From contig CANLMI010000003.1 of assembly GCA_947492375.1 (NCBI GenBank), positions 556,425-620,424 of the forward strand: a DNA stretch of 64,000 nt, read 5' to 3'. Shown here piece after piece: positions 42,041-51,033 of the stretch. Made by a program: the position numbers and the translations under genes. The DNA is from an uncultured Kordiimonas sp. (GTDB lineage: Bacteria > Pseudomonadota > Alphaproteobacteria > Sphingomonadales > Kordiimonadaceae). The notes under the pieces are model-generated. The model was not told the origin of the DNA. It worked only from the letters and a program-made list of their open reading frames with translations, and made no database searches. Each line of letters starts with the position of its first letter. Within the stretch, counting starts at the first letter, position 1.

Positions 42041-44479
42041 TTATATTTTTTTGTCGGTAATACTCTCTATTCGTGTGAAGGGCTTGCCACTGCGTGCAAA
42101 TTTGTTTGGATAATATGGGTCTTGCTCTAAAGTTTGTCCCCATTTCTTTTTCATTCGGTCTGATTCATTTTTTGCACGTTTGGCCTTTTCACTGTCTTGA
42201 TGGTCATACCCACGGCTTTTAGACTCTAGGTGATTAAAGGTAATATCGGGTGTGTAGAGAACTTTTAGACCTTTTGTTCGTAGTTTCAAACAAAAATCAA
42301 TATCATTGAAAATGATACGGAAACTTTCATCAAACCCTTCGACAGCTTCAAAATTCTGGCGGGTACAGGCAAGGAACGCCCCTGTAACAGCTGATGCATG
42401 ATGTGTAAGGGCGCTTCTGTTCATATAATGGGGGTTGTCGCAAGATTGGCCCGCAGCCTCATGCACTGCGACGCTTGCATCATAAAGCAAAACACCGCCG
42501 TGCTGTATGGTGCCATCTTCGTATAACAGTCTGGCACCAACGGCACCAATCTCTGGCCTCGCTAAAAGGCCGCGCAAGGTTTCATCCCAGCCGCGTTCCA
42601 GCGCAAGCGTATCGTTGTTTAAAAATAAAAGATGTTCTGCATCGGTATATTGCAGTGCACTATTATTGATTTCGGCCCAATTAAATGGGTAATTATGTTC
42701 AATCACCCGGACCATAGAGTGCGTGTTGATATCAGATAACCATGTTTTCGTAAGCGGATCATCGCTGCCGTTATCCATGATGATAATTTCAGTATCGTCA
42801 ATAATTTGGATAGTATCGATTAGGATTTCAACACAAGGGCGGATTAATTCCAAAGCGTTTTTGCTGGGAATGATTATAGCCAGTTTTTCAGGCCTTTTTG
42901 AAAGCGGCCATTTTATCTTGGGAGTGTTGCTCGTATAGGCCCCAAACAGATCAGGGCGCGGAACTATGGCCGCCTGTGTTTCTGTGCGCTTAAAGTGTTC
43001 TTCTATAATATTTTTCTGTTCATAAGCCAAAGTTTCGTCAGTTGCCAGATGCCATAAAACCTGCGGGATTTGCGCAAATCCACGATCACCCATTTTTTCA
43101 TAAATACTTAATTGCAAATCCAGATGAAAGGCGCCGCCAACTATCTTGTCAGAATGGTTGTAGCTATCGTAGGCACTGCGTTTTATTGCATAAGCCCGGC
43201 CAATATAAGAATTAGCGAGTAAAAAATCATAATCAAACACAGGCTTAAAATGAGGCCGTTCGCGGTAGGGTAATATCGGTGCCTGATAATCATGATCCGC
43301 ATAAAGCAGGGCAGCATCCGGGGTGGCTTGTATTTGATGGGCTACCCATGCAAGTGCGTGTTGATGCAGCATATCACCCGCCTGCATGAGTAAAATATAA
43401 TCGCCTGTTGCCGCGCGCATCGTTTCAGTGAATTCTGAATAATCGCTGGCAATTCGGGTGATGCGGCCCGTGTATGATTGCCCATCGATAGAATCGTAAC
43501 TGCGGGTTAAAGCATCATAGTTCGTTCGGTCGCCGTATATGACGATGGTGAAATGGTTATCGTTTGAATATGAAGGCGGCAGTAAGGGTTCATTAAGGGC
43601 AGCAGCATAAAGATCGTAATTTTCTAGCGGGAATGCAGCGTAATCCTGAATAGCAGGAAGCGCCCATTTTAGCCCTTCTTGCTGGTCAGTTATGTTTCCT
43701 GATAACAGGTGTGCTGTACGCTGCAATACTGTTAGTTCATCAATATGATCGCTAATTATTTCACGGGCCGGGCATATGGGCATGCCGGTGCCAGCGTCTT
43801 TGATGCGCAGCACTAAACGCCCTGCGTTTGAGAGTGCTTGCGGTATGTTTAGAACATGTTCAAAGCCAAACCTGCCTGAACCGCCATAAGTCTCTTCCAA
43901 ATCGCGGCGCATACCATCAGCGGTTATTTGCCCGATAAACATGTGATTAATATAAAAGTTTAATCTGAGGCTTTTGGCCGGCATCGATGTGTTGATGGCC
44001 CAGCCCCTGCAAGTCATATGAGTGATCTCGTCGATCGCCCCTTCGATGGGCGGCAAACCGATATCCGAGAGTGTTTCAAGCGCATTTATAAATTGATTTA
44101 AAACGGCTTCGCTATTGTGAACGCGGAAAGCCTTTTGAAGGCGTACGTTTTGAAAGGCACTTTTTAAAAGCCTGAACCAGTTTTCAATTGTGCCTTTAAT
44201 CTTAAGGTTGAAATGGCGATTTAAGCCTTTAATGATGATTTTTTTTTGGCTGTCGTCAAGGCTGTGATGGGGTAGGGCATGCGGGGTTGCTGCAACCGAG
44301 AGGATAGTATTCTTGAATGTTTTGGAGCCAAGTAAACTGGCGGCAGTGCCGTGCAGGCTGGTGCCCTTACGTTTTTTATATTCGTTTTCTGCGTGCGCTT
44401 CCTGGCCCAGAGATAAAAGATACAGAAAGCGAATATCGGCTTCTGTCGTCTTGTTTTTCTTAATGCGCCACCAGGCCAT
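42041..44479 (-). CDS. Large dual GT2 glycosyltransferase (rhamnosyltransferase-like)
   Basis: This is an 812-residue protein with two GT-A-like regions. The first (about 320-480) starts FTIVIYGDRTNYDALTRSYDS and has LLMQAGDMLHQHAL, with a site that looks weaker than usual. The second (about 530-790) is canonical: LAIIIPSKNALELIRPCVEI, IIMDNGSDD, FLNNDT, GAVGARLLYEDGTIQHGGV and FNDIDFCLKLR. The N-terminal ~300 residues are unassigned. It lies between rmlA and the 984-residue GT in one reverse block, so dTDP-rhamnose is a probable donor. A hairpin precedes it. Confidence 0.82.
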   Translation of the reverse strand: MAWWRIKKNKTTEADIRFLYLLSLGQEAHAENEYKKRKGTSLHGTAASLLGSKTFKNTILSVAATPHALPHHSLDDSQKKIIIKGLNRHFNLKIKGTIENWFRLLKSAFQNVRLQKAFRVHNSEAVLNQFINALETLSDIGLPPIEGAIDEITHMTCRGWAINTSMPAKSLRLNFYINHMFIGQITADGMRRDLEETYGGSGRFGFEHVLNIPQALSNAGRLVLRIKDAGTGMPICPAREIISDHIDELTVLQRTAHLLSGNITDQQEGLKWALPAIQDYAAFPLENYDLYAAALNEPLLPPSYSNDNHFTIVIYGDRTNYDALTRSYDSIDGQSYTGRITRIASDYSEFTETMRAATGDYILLMQAGDMLHQHALAWVAHQIQATPDAALLYADHDYQAPILPYRERPHFKPVFDYDFLLANSYIGRAYAIKRSAYDSYNHSDKIVGGAFHLDLQLSIYEKMGDRGFAQIPQVLWHLATDETLAYEQKNIIEEHFKRTETQAAIVPRPDLFGAYTSNTPKIKWPLSKRPEKLAIIIPSKNALELIRPCVEILIDTIQIIDDTEIIIMDNGSDDPLTKTWLSDINTHSMVRVIEHNYPFNWAEINNSALQYTDAEHLLFLNNDTLALERGWDETLRGLLARPEIGAVGARLLYEDGTIQHGGVLLYDASVAVHEAAGQSCDNPHYMNRSALTHHASAVTGAFLACTRQNFEAVEGFDESFRIIFNDIDFCLKLRTKGLKVLYTPDITFNHLESKSRGYDHQDSEKAKRAKNESDRMKKKWGQTLEQDPYYPNKFARSGKPFTRIESITDKKI

Positions 44480-44494
44480 AGTTTATTCCATCGA

Positions 44495-44533
44495 TTGGTG
44501 GCGGGGCACTTTCAGTGGCGCCCCATCACCCAA
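44495..44533 (-). other. Hairpin between rmlA and the 812-residue GT gene
   Basis: An imperfect stem has TTGGTG pairing with CACCCAA and GGGGC with GCCCC (44503-44507 with 44520-44524), with small bulges. It begins right at the rmlA stop, ahead of the next gene. No T-run follows on the minus strand, so it is more likely a processing, stability or attenuation element than a full terminator. Confidence 0.4.
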
Positions 44534-45409
44534 TTACGCGTTTTTACCGAGCGACAGGATATAGCTCAGGTATTCACCGTAACTGTTTTTATAGCTTTTT
44601 GCGAGTTTGTCGAGGGCGCTATCATCGATAAACCCGGCGCGCCACGATACTTCTTCAGGGCAGGCGATTTTAAGGCCTTGGCGTGCTTCCACTGTTTGCA
44701 CAAATTGGCTAGCTTGCAGCATGCTATCAACTGTGCCGGTATCAAGCCACGCGGTGCCGCGCTGAAGTTTTACAACATTCAGGTCACCGCGGTTCATATA
44801 GGCCTCATTAACGCTGGTGATCTCAAGCTCGCCGCGCGCCGATGGTTTCACGGCTTTTGCAATATCTACAACATCCTTGTCATAAAAATACAGGCCCGTG
44901 ACAGCGAGGTTACTTTTCGGGTTTTCTGGCTTTTCTTCGATTGAGATAGCGCGGCCATTATCGTCCATTTCAACAACACCAAAGGCGCGGGCATCAGGCA
45001 CTTGATAGGCGAAAATATACGCGCCTTCCTTGACACTGCCAGCTTGCTGCAGATACTGGCTGAAGCCCGCGGAATAGAAAATATTATCACCCAGCGCGAG
45101 GGCACAGGCATCACCGTTAATAAATTCTTCGCCGATCAGGAACGCTTGTGCAAGCCCCTCTGGTTTTGGTTGTTCGGCATATTCAAGACGAATGCCCCAC
45201 TGTGAACCATCACCCAACAGGTCACGGTACAGTGGCAAATGATGCGGGCTTGAGATGATCAAAACCTCACGAATACCTGCCAGCATCAGCGTTGTTAGCG
45301 GATAATAGATCATCGGCTTATCGTAAATCGGCAAAAGCTGTTTGCTGATCGATTTTGTGATTGGATAAAGCCGGGTGCCAAGCCCGCCTGCAAGGATAAT
45401 ACCCTTCAT
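44534..45409 (-). CDS. rmlA: Glucose-1-phosphate thymidylyltransferase RmlA
   Basis: This is a 291-residue enzyme catalysing dTTP + glucose-1-phosphate to dTDP-glucose, the first step to dTDP-rhamnose. It shows [21 protein letters not shown] with the [12 protein letters not shown] motif and ALGDNIFY. Length matches the family. It is separated from rmlC-rmlB-rmlD by a phosphoesterase and a YcxB-like gene but reads in the same direction. AAGGG lies 9 nt before the ATG. Confidence 0.95.
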   Translation of the reverse strand: MKGIILAGGLGTRLYPITKSISKQLLPIYDKPMIYYPLTTLMLAGIREVLIISSPHHLPLYRDLLGDGSQWGIRLEYAEQPKPEGLAQAFLIGEEFINGDACALALGDNIFYSAGFSQYLQQAGSVKEGAYIFAYQVPDARAFGVVEMDDNGRAISIEEKPENPKSNLAVTGLYFYDKDVVDIAKAVKPSARGELEITSVNEAYMNRGDLNVVKLQRGTAWLDTGTVDSMLQASQFVQTVEARQGLKIACPEEVSWRAGFIDDSALDKLAKSYKNSYGEYLSYILSLGKNA

Positions 45410-45490
45410 GTTTTAAGCCCTTAATGCGTTTAATAAATATGATTGCCACTTAAAATAATACCGACAGCTTAACATAAGCTTTATGGCAAA

Positions 45491-46027
45491 TTATGGTTTA
45501 TGCTTGTTTATTTGATCAGAAATGAAAGTTTTAAGCTCTTCTACTTCCTGATCGTTTGCAATTACGGACTTTGGTAACACGACTGCCATTGCTTTATCAA
45601 CGAATAGAAGCAAACTGTCATTGTTTTCTGTATAGTCTTTTATGCAATTCCAGCGGTACGTTGTTGCACAAAACTCTGATATTTCTTCGACGCCGTGTGC
45701 CGATAGCTTCATAGTAGTAGGAGCGTAAAATAATCCATCTTTGGATAAGCTTGAACTCGTCATAGAATTAGTTATCAGTGATAAACATAAGATATAAAGT
45801 AATATTGAAATGCCAGATACTAATGCTATTTGTTTGATCTCGATCGCGTCCATTTTAAACAGGATTGGTATTGTTACACCTAGAGAAAATATAATTATTG
45901 CTGGCGCAGCTCCTAACAGTAAGCGTGACTTTCCTGTAGTCATTTGCTTTCTAGCGAAAGCGCATAGTTCTTTATAGTGCGCTAAGTTTTTCGTATATGA
46001 AAAGCTATACACTTTTTGTTCGTTCAT
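45491..46027 (-). CDS. YcxB-like membrane protein
   Basis: This is a 178-residue protein with two membrane helices (about residues 40-58 and 67-88), followed by a soluble C-terminal domain with LSAHGVEEIS, then W-x-x-I around RWNCIKDY, then AVVLPKSVI, the pattern of the YcxB-like domain. Function is unknown in the family. The frame opens with a GTG 6 nt earlier, but GGGGGG lies 5 nt before the ATG at 46027. It is an unexpected guest inside the rml gene cluster, with an 81-bp gap to rmlA. Confidence 0.7.
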   Translation of the reverse strand: MNEQKVYSFSYTKNLAHYKELCAFARKQMTTGKSRLLLGAAPAIIIFSLGVTIPILFKMDAIEIKQIALVSGISILLYILCLSLITNSMTSSSLSKDGLFYAPTTMKLSAHGVEEISEFCATTYRWNCIKDYTENNDSLLLFVDKAMAVVLPKSVIANDQEVEELKTFISDQINKHKP

Positions 46028-46077
46028 ACTCACCCCCCTATTAATTTACATGTAACATATACTGCAAATAAGTATTA

Positions 46078-46833
46078 TCAGAGCGTTCGCCCGGTCGTCA
46101 AATAATGCGCCCAATCATCACGGCCTCGCTTTTGTGCGTCATAAGCAGCTTTATCAAAATCATAGGGCACTTTGATATGGTTGACGCGGTAGTCGCTATC
46201 AATTTTCTCCAAAATTGCATAACTCGCCATTGGCGAAAATGTTTCCATCGCATGCACGCATGGCATGTCGTCCTCATAGGCGGGCAGGCCAACACTACCG
46301 GGATTGATAATCATTTGCCCAGTTGAAAGCATCACGGTGCGCGGAATATGTGTGTGGCCACACAAAATAATTTGTGTGCGCTGATCGCCGATCAACTCAA
46401 GAATTTCTGCATCATCCCTTAGGGTCGGTGTGCCTGATGTTACATTTTCCAACAGGTAAATCAGATCGCTCTTAGGAGTGCCATGACAAAGGTAAATATC
46501 CGCGTTAAATTGGTGATTGAACGGCAGGCCGCGCATCCAGTTAAGGGCAGGGGAGTGCATGCCACCACCCAAGTCGTCCAGAATAAACTGCATCGTTGGG
46601 TTGGCTTTTATCTCCTGCGCTGTTGCATCATAAATTTGGCGATCCTGATTGCCGCCAATCGTAGTGAAATCATACTTTTGTAACAGTTCAAAGGTGGCTT
46701 GCGGGGCTATCGGGCCATAAAGAATATCACCCAGATTAAACATACAGTCGGCGCCGCGGTGCTTGGCATCCTTAATAACGGCGTCTAGCGCATAAACATT
46801 ACTATGGATGTCAGATAAGATAGCGATTTGCAT
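46078..46833 (-). CDS. Metallophosphoesterase (YfcE-like)
   Basis: This is a 251-residue calcineurin-like phosphoesterase. The metal motifs are in order: ILSDIHSN, LGDILYG, GGNQD, HGTP and CGHTHIP, and near the end NPGSVGLP. These enzymes hydrolyse phosphodi- or monoesters in the cytoplasm, and the real substrate is unknown. I moved the start to the ATG at 46833, immediately before the first motif; the frame is open further. It lies 46 bp after rmlD and may be cotranscribed with it. Confidence 0.83.
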   Translation of the reverse strand: MQIAILSDIHSNVYALDAVIKDAKHRGADCMFNLGDILYGPIAPQATFELLQKYDFTTIGGNQDRQIYDATAQEIKANPTMQFILDDLGGGMHSPALNWMRGLPFNHQFNADIYLCHGTPKSDLIYLLENVTSGTPTLRDDAEILELIGDQRTQIILCGHTHIPRTVMLSTGQMIINPGSVGLPAYEDDMPCVHAMETFSPMASYAILEKIDSDYRVNHIKVPYDFDKAAYDAQKRGRDDWAHYLTTGRTL

Positions 46834-46879
46834 TTCGGTAACTCTGTTAATCGTCAAAACGCTATCATATTGAGTGAAA

Positions 46880-47782
46880 TTATGCCGTCAATAATTCTCG
46901 GACACAGTCGGCGGTGCTTTTGCGCCAGTCATTCAGCCGAACTCCAAATATTGCCATGGCTTTGTCGCAGTTGAGACGCGAGTTTGCAGGGCGCTGTGCC
47001 GGGGTTGGAAACTCTTCGGTTGTGATGGCGTTTACTGTGGGCTTTTTGCGGCCATAAACGCTAGCGGCTTCGAAAATGGCTGTTGCAAACCCATGCCAGC
47101 TTGCTTCGCCTGATCCCGTTAAGTGATAGATACCGGGAAAATTATCGCTCCAGCCGTCGTCTTCGATTTTTGCCAACACGCTTAAGAGGCCGCGAGCAAT
47201 ATCAGGCGCATAGGATGGGTTGCCAACCTGGTCGGCCACAACACCCAGCGTATCCCGCGTTTCTGCAAGCCTTAGCATGGTTTTTAGGAAATTATTGCCG
47301 TAAGGGCTATAAACCCAGGCAGTTCTGAAAATCATGGCGTTTGGGTTTGCAGCCAATACAGCCTGCTCACCTGCCAGCTTGGACCGGCCATAAGCACCAG
47401 TGGGGCCTGTGGCATCGCTTTCATGATAGGGGCGGTTAAGCGCACCATCAAAAACATAATCGGTTGAAATATGAAGGAAAGGAACATCCATATCGGCCGC
47501 TTTGGTGGCTAGTATTTCTGCGCCGCGCGAATTGATGTTATGCGCTTCATGCTCTTCCTCTTCGGCCTTATCAACGGCTGTATAGGCGGCTGCGTTGATG
47601 ATGGCATCCGGCTTGAAATCTGTGATTGCATCCAGTGTCGAGGCTTTGCTCGCCAAATCGATTTCCGGCCTGCCAAAGCAGGTGATATCCATGTCGAAAC
47701 TGTCTTCGGCATTTTTAAGCGACAAGGCAACCTGGCCGCTTTTCCCTGCGACGAAGATGCGTTTAATAGTATCGGTTTTCAT
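46880..47782 (-). CDS. rmlD: dTDP-4-dehydrorhamnose reductase RmlD
   Basis: This is a 300-residue NAD(P)-dependent reductase that makes dTDP-L-rhamnose. It shows VAGKSGQVALSL (nucleotide-binding), FLHISTDYVFDG with YGRSK (catalytic Tyr-Lys), and RTAWVYSPYGNNFL. The frame is open upstream into rmlB, but the real start is the ATG at 47782, 4 bases after the rmlB stop. RmlD follows RmlB directly, as is usual. Confidence 0.93.
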   Translation of the reverse strand: MKTDTIKRIFVAGKSGQVALSLKNAEDSFDMDITCFGRPEIDLASKASTLDAITDFKPDAIINAAAYTAVDKAEEEEHEAHNINSRGAEILATKAADMDVPFLHISTDYVFDGALNRPYHESDATGPTGAYGRSKLAGEQAVLAANPNAMIFRTAWVYSPYGNNFLKTMLRLAETRDTLGVVADQVGNPSYAPDIARGLLSVLAKIEDDGWSDNFPGIYHLTGSGEASWHGFATAIFEAASVYGRKKPTVNAITTEEFPTPAQRPANSRLNCDKAMAIFGVRLNDWRKSTADCVRELLTA

Positions 47783-47786
47783 AAAG

Positions 47787-48845
47787 TTACTTTTTATCCT
47801 TTGTGAGAACGCCCTTGCGGGTTTCCGCGTGTTCGCGGAGCGGTTCCCACCACCAGGTGTTTTGAAGATACCATTCGATTGTTTTTTCGATGCCGCTTTC
47901 AAAGTCTTCTTCGGCGCGCCAGCCAAGTTCGTCTTCTAACTTTGTGGCGTCAATTGCATAGCGGGCATCGTGGCCTGGTCGGTCGGTTACATAGGTAATC
48001 TGGTCTTTGTAGGAGCCATCGTTTTTTGGGCGCAGTTTATCCAGTGTTTCGCAGATACGCTCAACAACCTGAAGGTTCGTGCGCTCATTACGGCCACCAA
48101 CGTTATATTTTTCGCCCAATCGGCCTTTCATCATAATGGTGAAAAGCGCCTTTGCATGGTCTTCCACATACAGCCAATCACGCACGTTTGAGCCATCGCC
48201 GTAAATCGGCAGGTCACGGCCATCAAGCGCATTCAAAATCACAAGCGGGATCAATTTTTCCGGCAAGTGATAAGGGCCATAGTTATTGGAGCAATTGGAA
48301 ATCACAACGGGAAAATGATACGTCTCGCACCATGCGTTTGCCAGATGATCCGCCGACGCCTTTGAGGCAGAATAGGGCGAGCTTGGGTCATAAGGCGTTG
48401 TTTCCATGAAAAGGCCATCATCGCCGAGTGATCCATAGACTTCATCTGTTGATACATGAAGGAAACGGAATTTTTCCTGATCTTCTGGGCGTAGCCCCAT
48501 ATAATAACCACGCGCGGCTTCCAGCATATGGAAGGTGCCTACAATATTGGTTTGGATAAATTCCCCCGCGCCTGTGATTGAGCGATCAACATGGCTTTCA
48601 GCGGCCAGATGCATCACAGCGTCAGGTTGGTATTTTGCAAAAATTTCGTCAAGGCGCGCACGGTCACAGATATCAGCTTGTTCAAAATGGTACTTGGCAT
48701 CATCCTCGACCTCTTTCAGGGATGCCAAGTTGCCAGCGTAAGTAAGCTTATCAAGGTTAATCGCCGTGTGGCCCAAATCTTTGACCAGATATCTGCATAC
48801 TGCTGATCCAATAAAGCCAGCGCCGCCTGTTACTATAATTTTCAT
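47787..48845 (-). CDS. rmlB: dTDP-glucose 4,6-dehydratase RmlB
   Basis: This is a 352-residue NAD-dependent dehydratase of the extended SDR family. It shows [14 protein letters not shown], the [12 protein letters not shown] motif and [10 protein letters not shown], with [11 protein letters not shown] carrying the Tyr and Lys. The C-terminal part has [14 protein letters not shown]. It produces dTDP-4-keto-6-deoxyglucose. It sits between rmlC and rmlD, with short gaps (39 and 4 bp). A start ATG is preceded by AAAGG. Confidence 0.96.
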   Translation of the reverse strand: MKIIVTGGAGFIGSAVCRYLVKDLGHTAINLDKLTYAGNLASLKEVEDDAKYHFEQADICDRARLDEIFAKYQPDAVMHLAAESHVDRSITGAGEFIQTNIVGTFHMLEAARGYYMGLRPEDQEKFRFLHVSTDEVYGSLGDDGLFMETTPYDPSSPYSASKASADHLANAWCETYHFPVVISNCSNNYGPYHLPEKLIPLVILNALDGRDLPIYGDGSNVRDWLYVEDHAKALFTIMMKGRLGEKYNVGGRNERTNLQVVERICETLDKLRPKNDGSYKDQITYVTDRPGHDARYAIDATKLEDELGWRAEEDFESGIEKTIEWYLQNTWWWEPLREHAETRKGVLTKDKK

Positions 48846-48884
48846 GGGAGTATACCTTTTAAAAATCTTTTCAATAAAACCGAC

Positions 48885-49451
48885 TTATGCGCCTTCAAAA
48901 ATGAAAGGGCTTTCAATGTCTTTTAACCGCGGTAAATTACGGTCTTTTTCAGAAAGAATTGCTGTTTTTGTATCAATCGGCCAATCAATGCCCAAATCAG
49001 GATCATCAAAGGCGATGCCAGCGTCTGATTGTGGTGCGTAAAAATCCGTCACTTTATAGAGAAATTCGGTATTTTCTTCCAGTGTACAAAAGGCATGAGC
49101 AAATCCCGGTGGCACCCAAAGCTGTTTCCAGTTCTCTGCGGATAGTTCAACGCCGACGTGTTCGCCGTAAGTGGGCGAGCCTTTTCTGATATCAACAATC
49201 ACATCCAGAACTCTGCCCGCTGTGACACGGACCAGCTTACCTTGTGCATCCGGCGGCGTTTGGAAATGCATGCCGCGGATCACACCCTTATCGCGCGAAA
49301 GCGAATGATTATCCTGCACGAACGTAAGGTCGGGCACAACCTCGTTGAAGGTGCGCATGCTAAATGTTTCAGAGAAAAAGCCTCTGTCATCGCCGAACCG
49401 TCGGGGTTCAAAAACATAAACACCCGGAAGTGCCAGTTTTTCAATGTTCAT
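48885..49451 (-). CDS. rmlC: dTDP-4-dehydrorhamnose 3,5-epimerase RmlC
   Basis: This is a 188-residue cupin epimerase. Motifs are FEPRRFGDDRGFFSETF, the catalytic His in VIRGMHFQ, and VPPGFAHAF; the usual length is about 185. It is the first gene of the reverse rml operon (rmlC-B-D-...-A), so its promoter lies in the 349-bp intergenic region to 49800. AGGA precedes the ATG. Confidence 0.95.
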   Translation of the reverse strand: MNIEKLALPGVYVFEPRRFGDDRGFFSETFSMRTFNEVVPDLTFVQDNHSLSRDKGVIRGMHFQTPPDAQGKLVRVTAGRVLDVIVDIRKGSPTYGEHVGVELSAENWKQLWVPPGFAHAFCTLEENTEFLYKVTDFYAPQSDAGIAFDDPDLGIDWPIDTKTAILSEKDRNLPRLKDIESPFIFEGA

Positions 49452-49800
49452 ATGTTTCAGTCCTGAAATCGTATGTTTTATCTTTGTTGATCGTTAATGT
49501 TATTCTAGCGTCCCAGATATTAATGGCTTCTTTATAGAGGTGAATTTTTGCAAATAAAAGAAATGATCGCAGGCTATTTGTTAAATGGCAGGTAATTCAT
49601 GAAACGCGCAGTATTTTCGCGCGATGTCGATTTATTTCGATAGGTAGTGTGGTTGAGATGCCTTAATATCGTCATAGGCAATGAGTAGACCTTAATATAG
49701 GCTGTTTGGGCAGGTTTTGTTTTTATTGCATAATTAGCTAAGCAGTGGTTTAAGAGGATATTCAGGTGCGATTAAGGCGCCCGGGGGTATCAGGCGGGTT
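49452..49800. other. Divergent intergenic region between rmlC and the GT4 gene
   Basis: This 349-bp segment must hold the promoters of the rml operon (reverse) and of the GT4/unknown pair (forward). I see two copies of CCTTAATAT (one near 49660, one near 49690) but no clear promoter or small gene. Several short ATG frames of about 10-15 codons occur but have no supporting ribosome site. Confidence 0.45.
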
Positions 49801-51033
49801 ATGAACCAAATAGGACTAATGGAAGACCCACGTAATTTTAGTGAGGTCTGTATTGATGCAATGAGCGCGCTGGTGTCGCATGGGCACAGCTTTAGTGATG
49901 CGCGGTTGCTTGCCTATTATCCGTATGTTCGTCAAAATCCCTACCAAAAGATGCTTTATGCCAGTGCTTTTGAAAACGGCTTTGCGGTAACACCGTTGCC
50001 GTCTCTGGATGCCGTGGACAGTTTATCTGATCGTATGCAAATCACACTGCATTATCATTGGATACATGACGTTTTCAAACGTGTCAGCCGCCCACGGGAA
50101 GCGAAAAAGGCAGCCAAGGCCTTTATTGAACAGATCATTCGACAAAAAGAATGTGGGCACCGGATACTTTGGACATTGCACAATGTTCTCTCGCATTCAG
50201 CGGCATTTACCGAAGAAGAGATTTGGTTACGCCAGAAAATGGCAGACGTATCAGACGTTATTCACATTATGAATCCTGATACTCCCAAACTTGTTCAGAC
50301 GCATTATCAATTGCCTGCATCAAAAGTTATGCATATACCGCATCCGTCTTATACAAATGTTTACGGTGACTATATCAGCCGTGCGCAGGCTCGCCTTGAA
50401 TTAGGATTAAACGAAGATAATATCGCCTTTTTATGTTTTGGTTCACTGGTTCCCTACAAAGGGACCCGGTTTTTTATTCAGGCACTGGACCAGTTGCAGG
50501 AACGTTTCCAAGGACGTGCCCGCCTGATTATCGCGGGTTCCAAAGGTAAGGCTGATTTTATGGAAGAGCTTTACAGTATTATCAGTGGCCGAAGTGATAT
50601 TATCCTTTACACAGATCATGTTGATGATCAGGCACTTCAGATTTTCTTCAGAGCGACAGATGTGGTTGCGTGCCCTTATCCGGTTTCTCTGAATTCCGGT
50701 GTTGCAATGACGGCTGCTACCTTTGGTAAGCCGATGATCGTGCCTGAAATGTTGCTGCCAAGTTTCGATACTTTGTCAACCGGGGCTGTGTCTTTTAAGG
50801 CCGGGGACCTTGATAGCTGTGTTCATGCAGCCAATGAAGCTGCCAATATCGCTCTTTGCCGCGCTGAAGCCGGAGGCTGTGTGCCTGAGATTGCAACATG
50901 GGCGGAAGAGCGCGAATCATTGAATATTTCAGCAAACTTCTTCAAGGCCTTGCGGGAATTCAATGGCGGTTTCGATATCGCCAATGACACGATCTGCGCT
51001 TCCGCTGCTATCAATCAAGGGGTGGCACTGTGA
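49801..51033 (+). CDS. Family 4 glycosyltransferase
   Basis: This is a 410-residue GT-B protein. The N-domain has FSDARLLAYYPYVRQNPYQ and ITLHYHWIHDVFKRV; the C-domain has IAFLCFGSLVPYKGTRFFI (the GT4 entry motif) and ending segment SLNSGVAMTAATFGKPMIVPE, where the usual E-A is replaced by serine/valine. Donor unknown. It overlaps the next gene by 4 bases (GTGA), so the products are made together. Confidence 0.83.
   Translation: MNQIGLMEDPRNFSEVCIDAMSALVSHGHSFSDARLLAYYPYVRQNPYQKMLYASAFENGFAVTPLPSLDAVDSLSDRMQITLHYHWIHDVFKRVSRPREAKKAAKAFIEQIIRQKECGHRILWTLHNVLSHSAAFTEEEIWLRQKMADVSDVIHIMNPDTPKLVQTHYQLPASKVMHIPHPSYTNVYGDYISRAQARLELGLNEDNIAFLCFGSLVPYKGTRFFIQALDQLQERFQGRARLIIAGSKGKADFMEELYSIISGRSDIILYTDHVDDQALQIFFRATDVVACPYPVSLNSGVAMTAATFGKPMIVPEMLLPSFDTLSTGAVSFKAGDLDSCVHAANEAANIALCRAEAGGCVPEIATWAEERESLNISANFFKALREFNGGFDIANDTICASAAINQGVAL

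Noticed and set aside
47783..47926. N-terminal extension of RmlD
   Set aside because: It lies inside rmlB, is basic and low in similarity, and the ATG 4 bases after the rmlB stop matches the family start.
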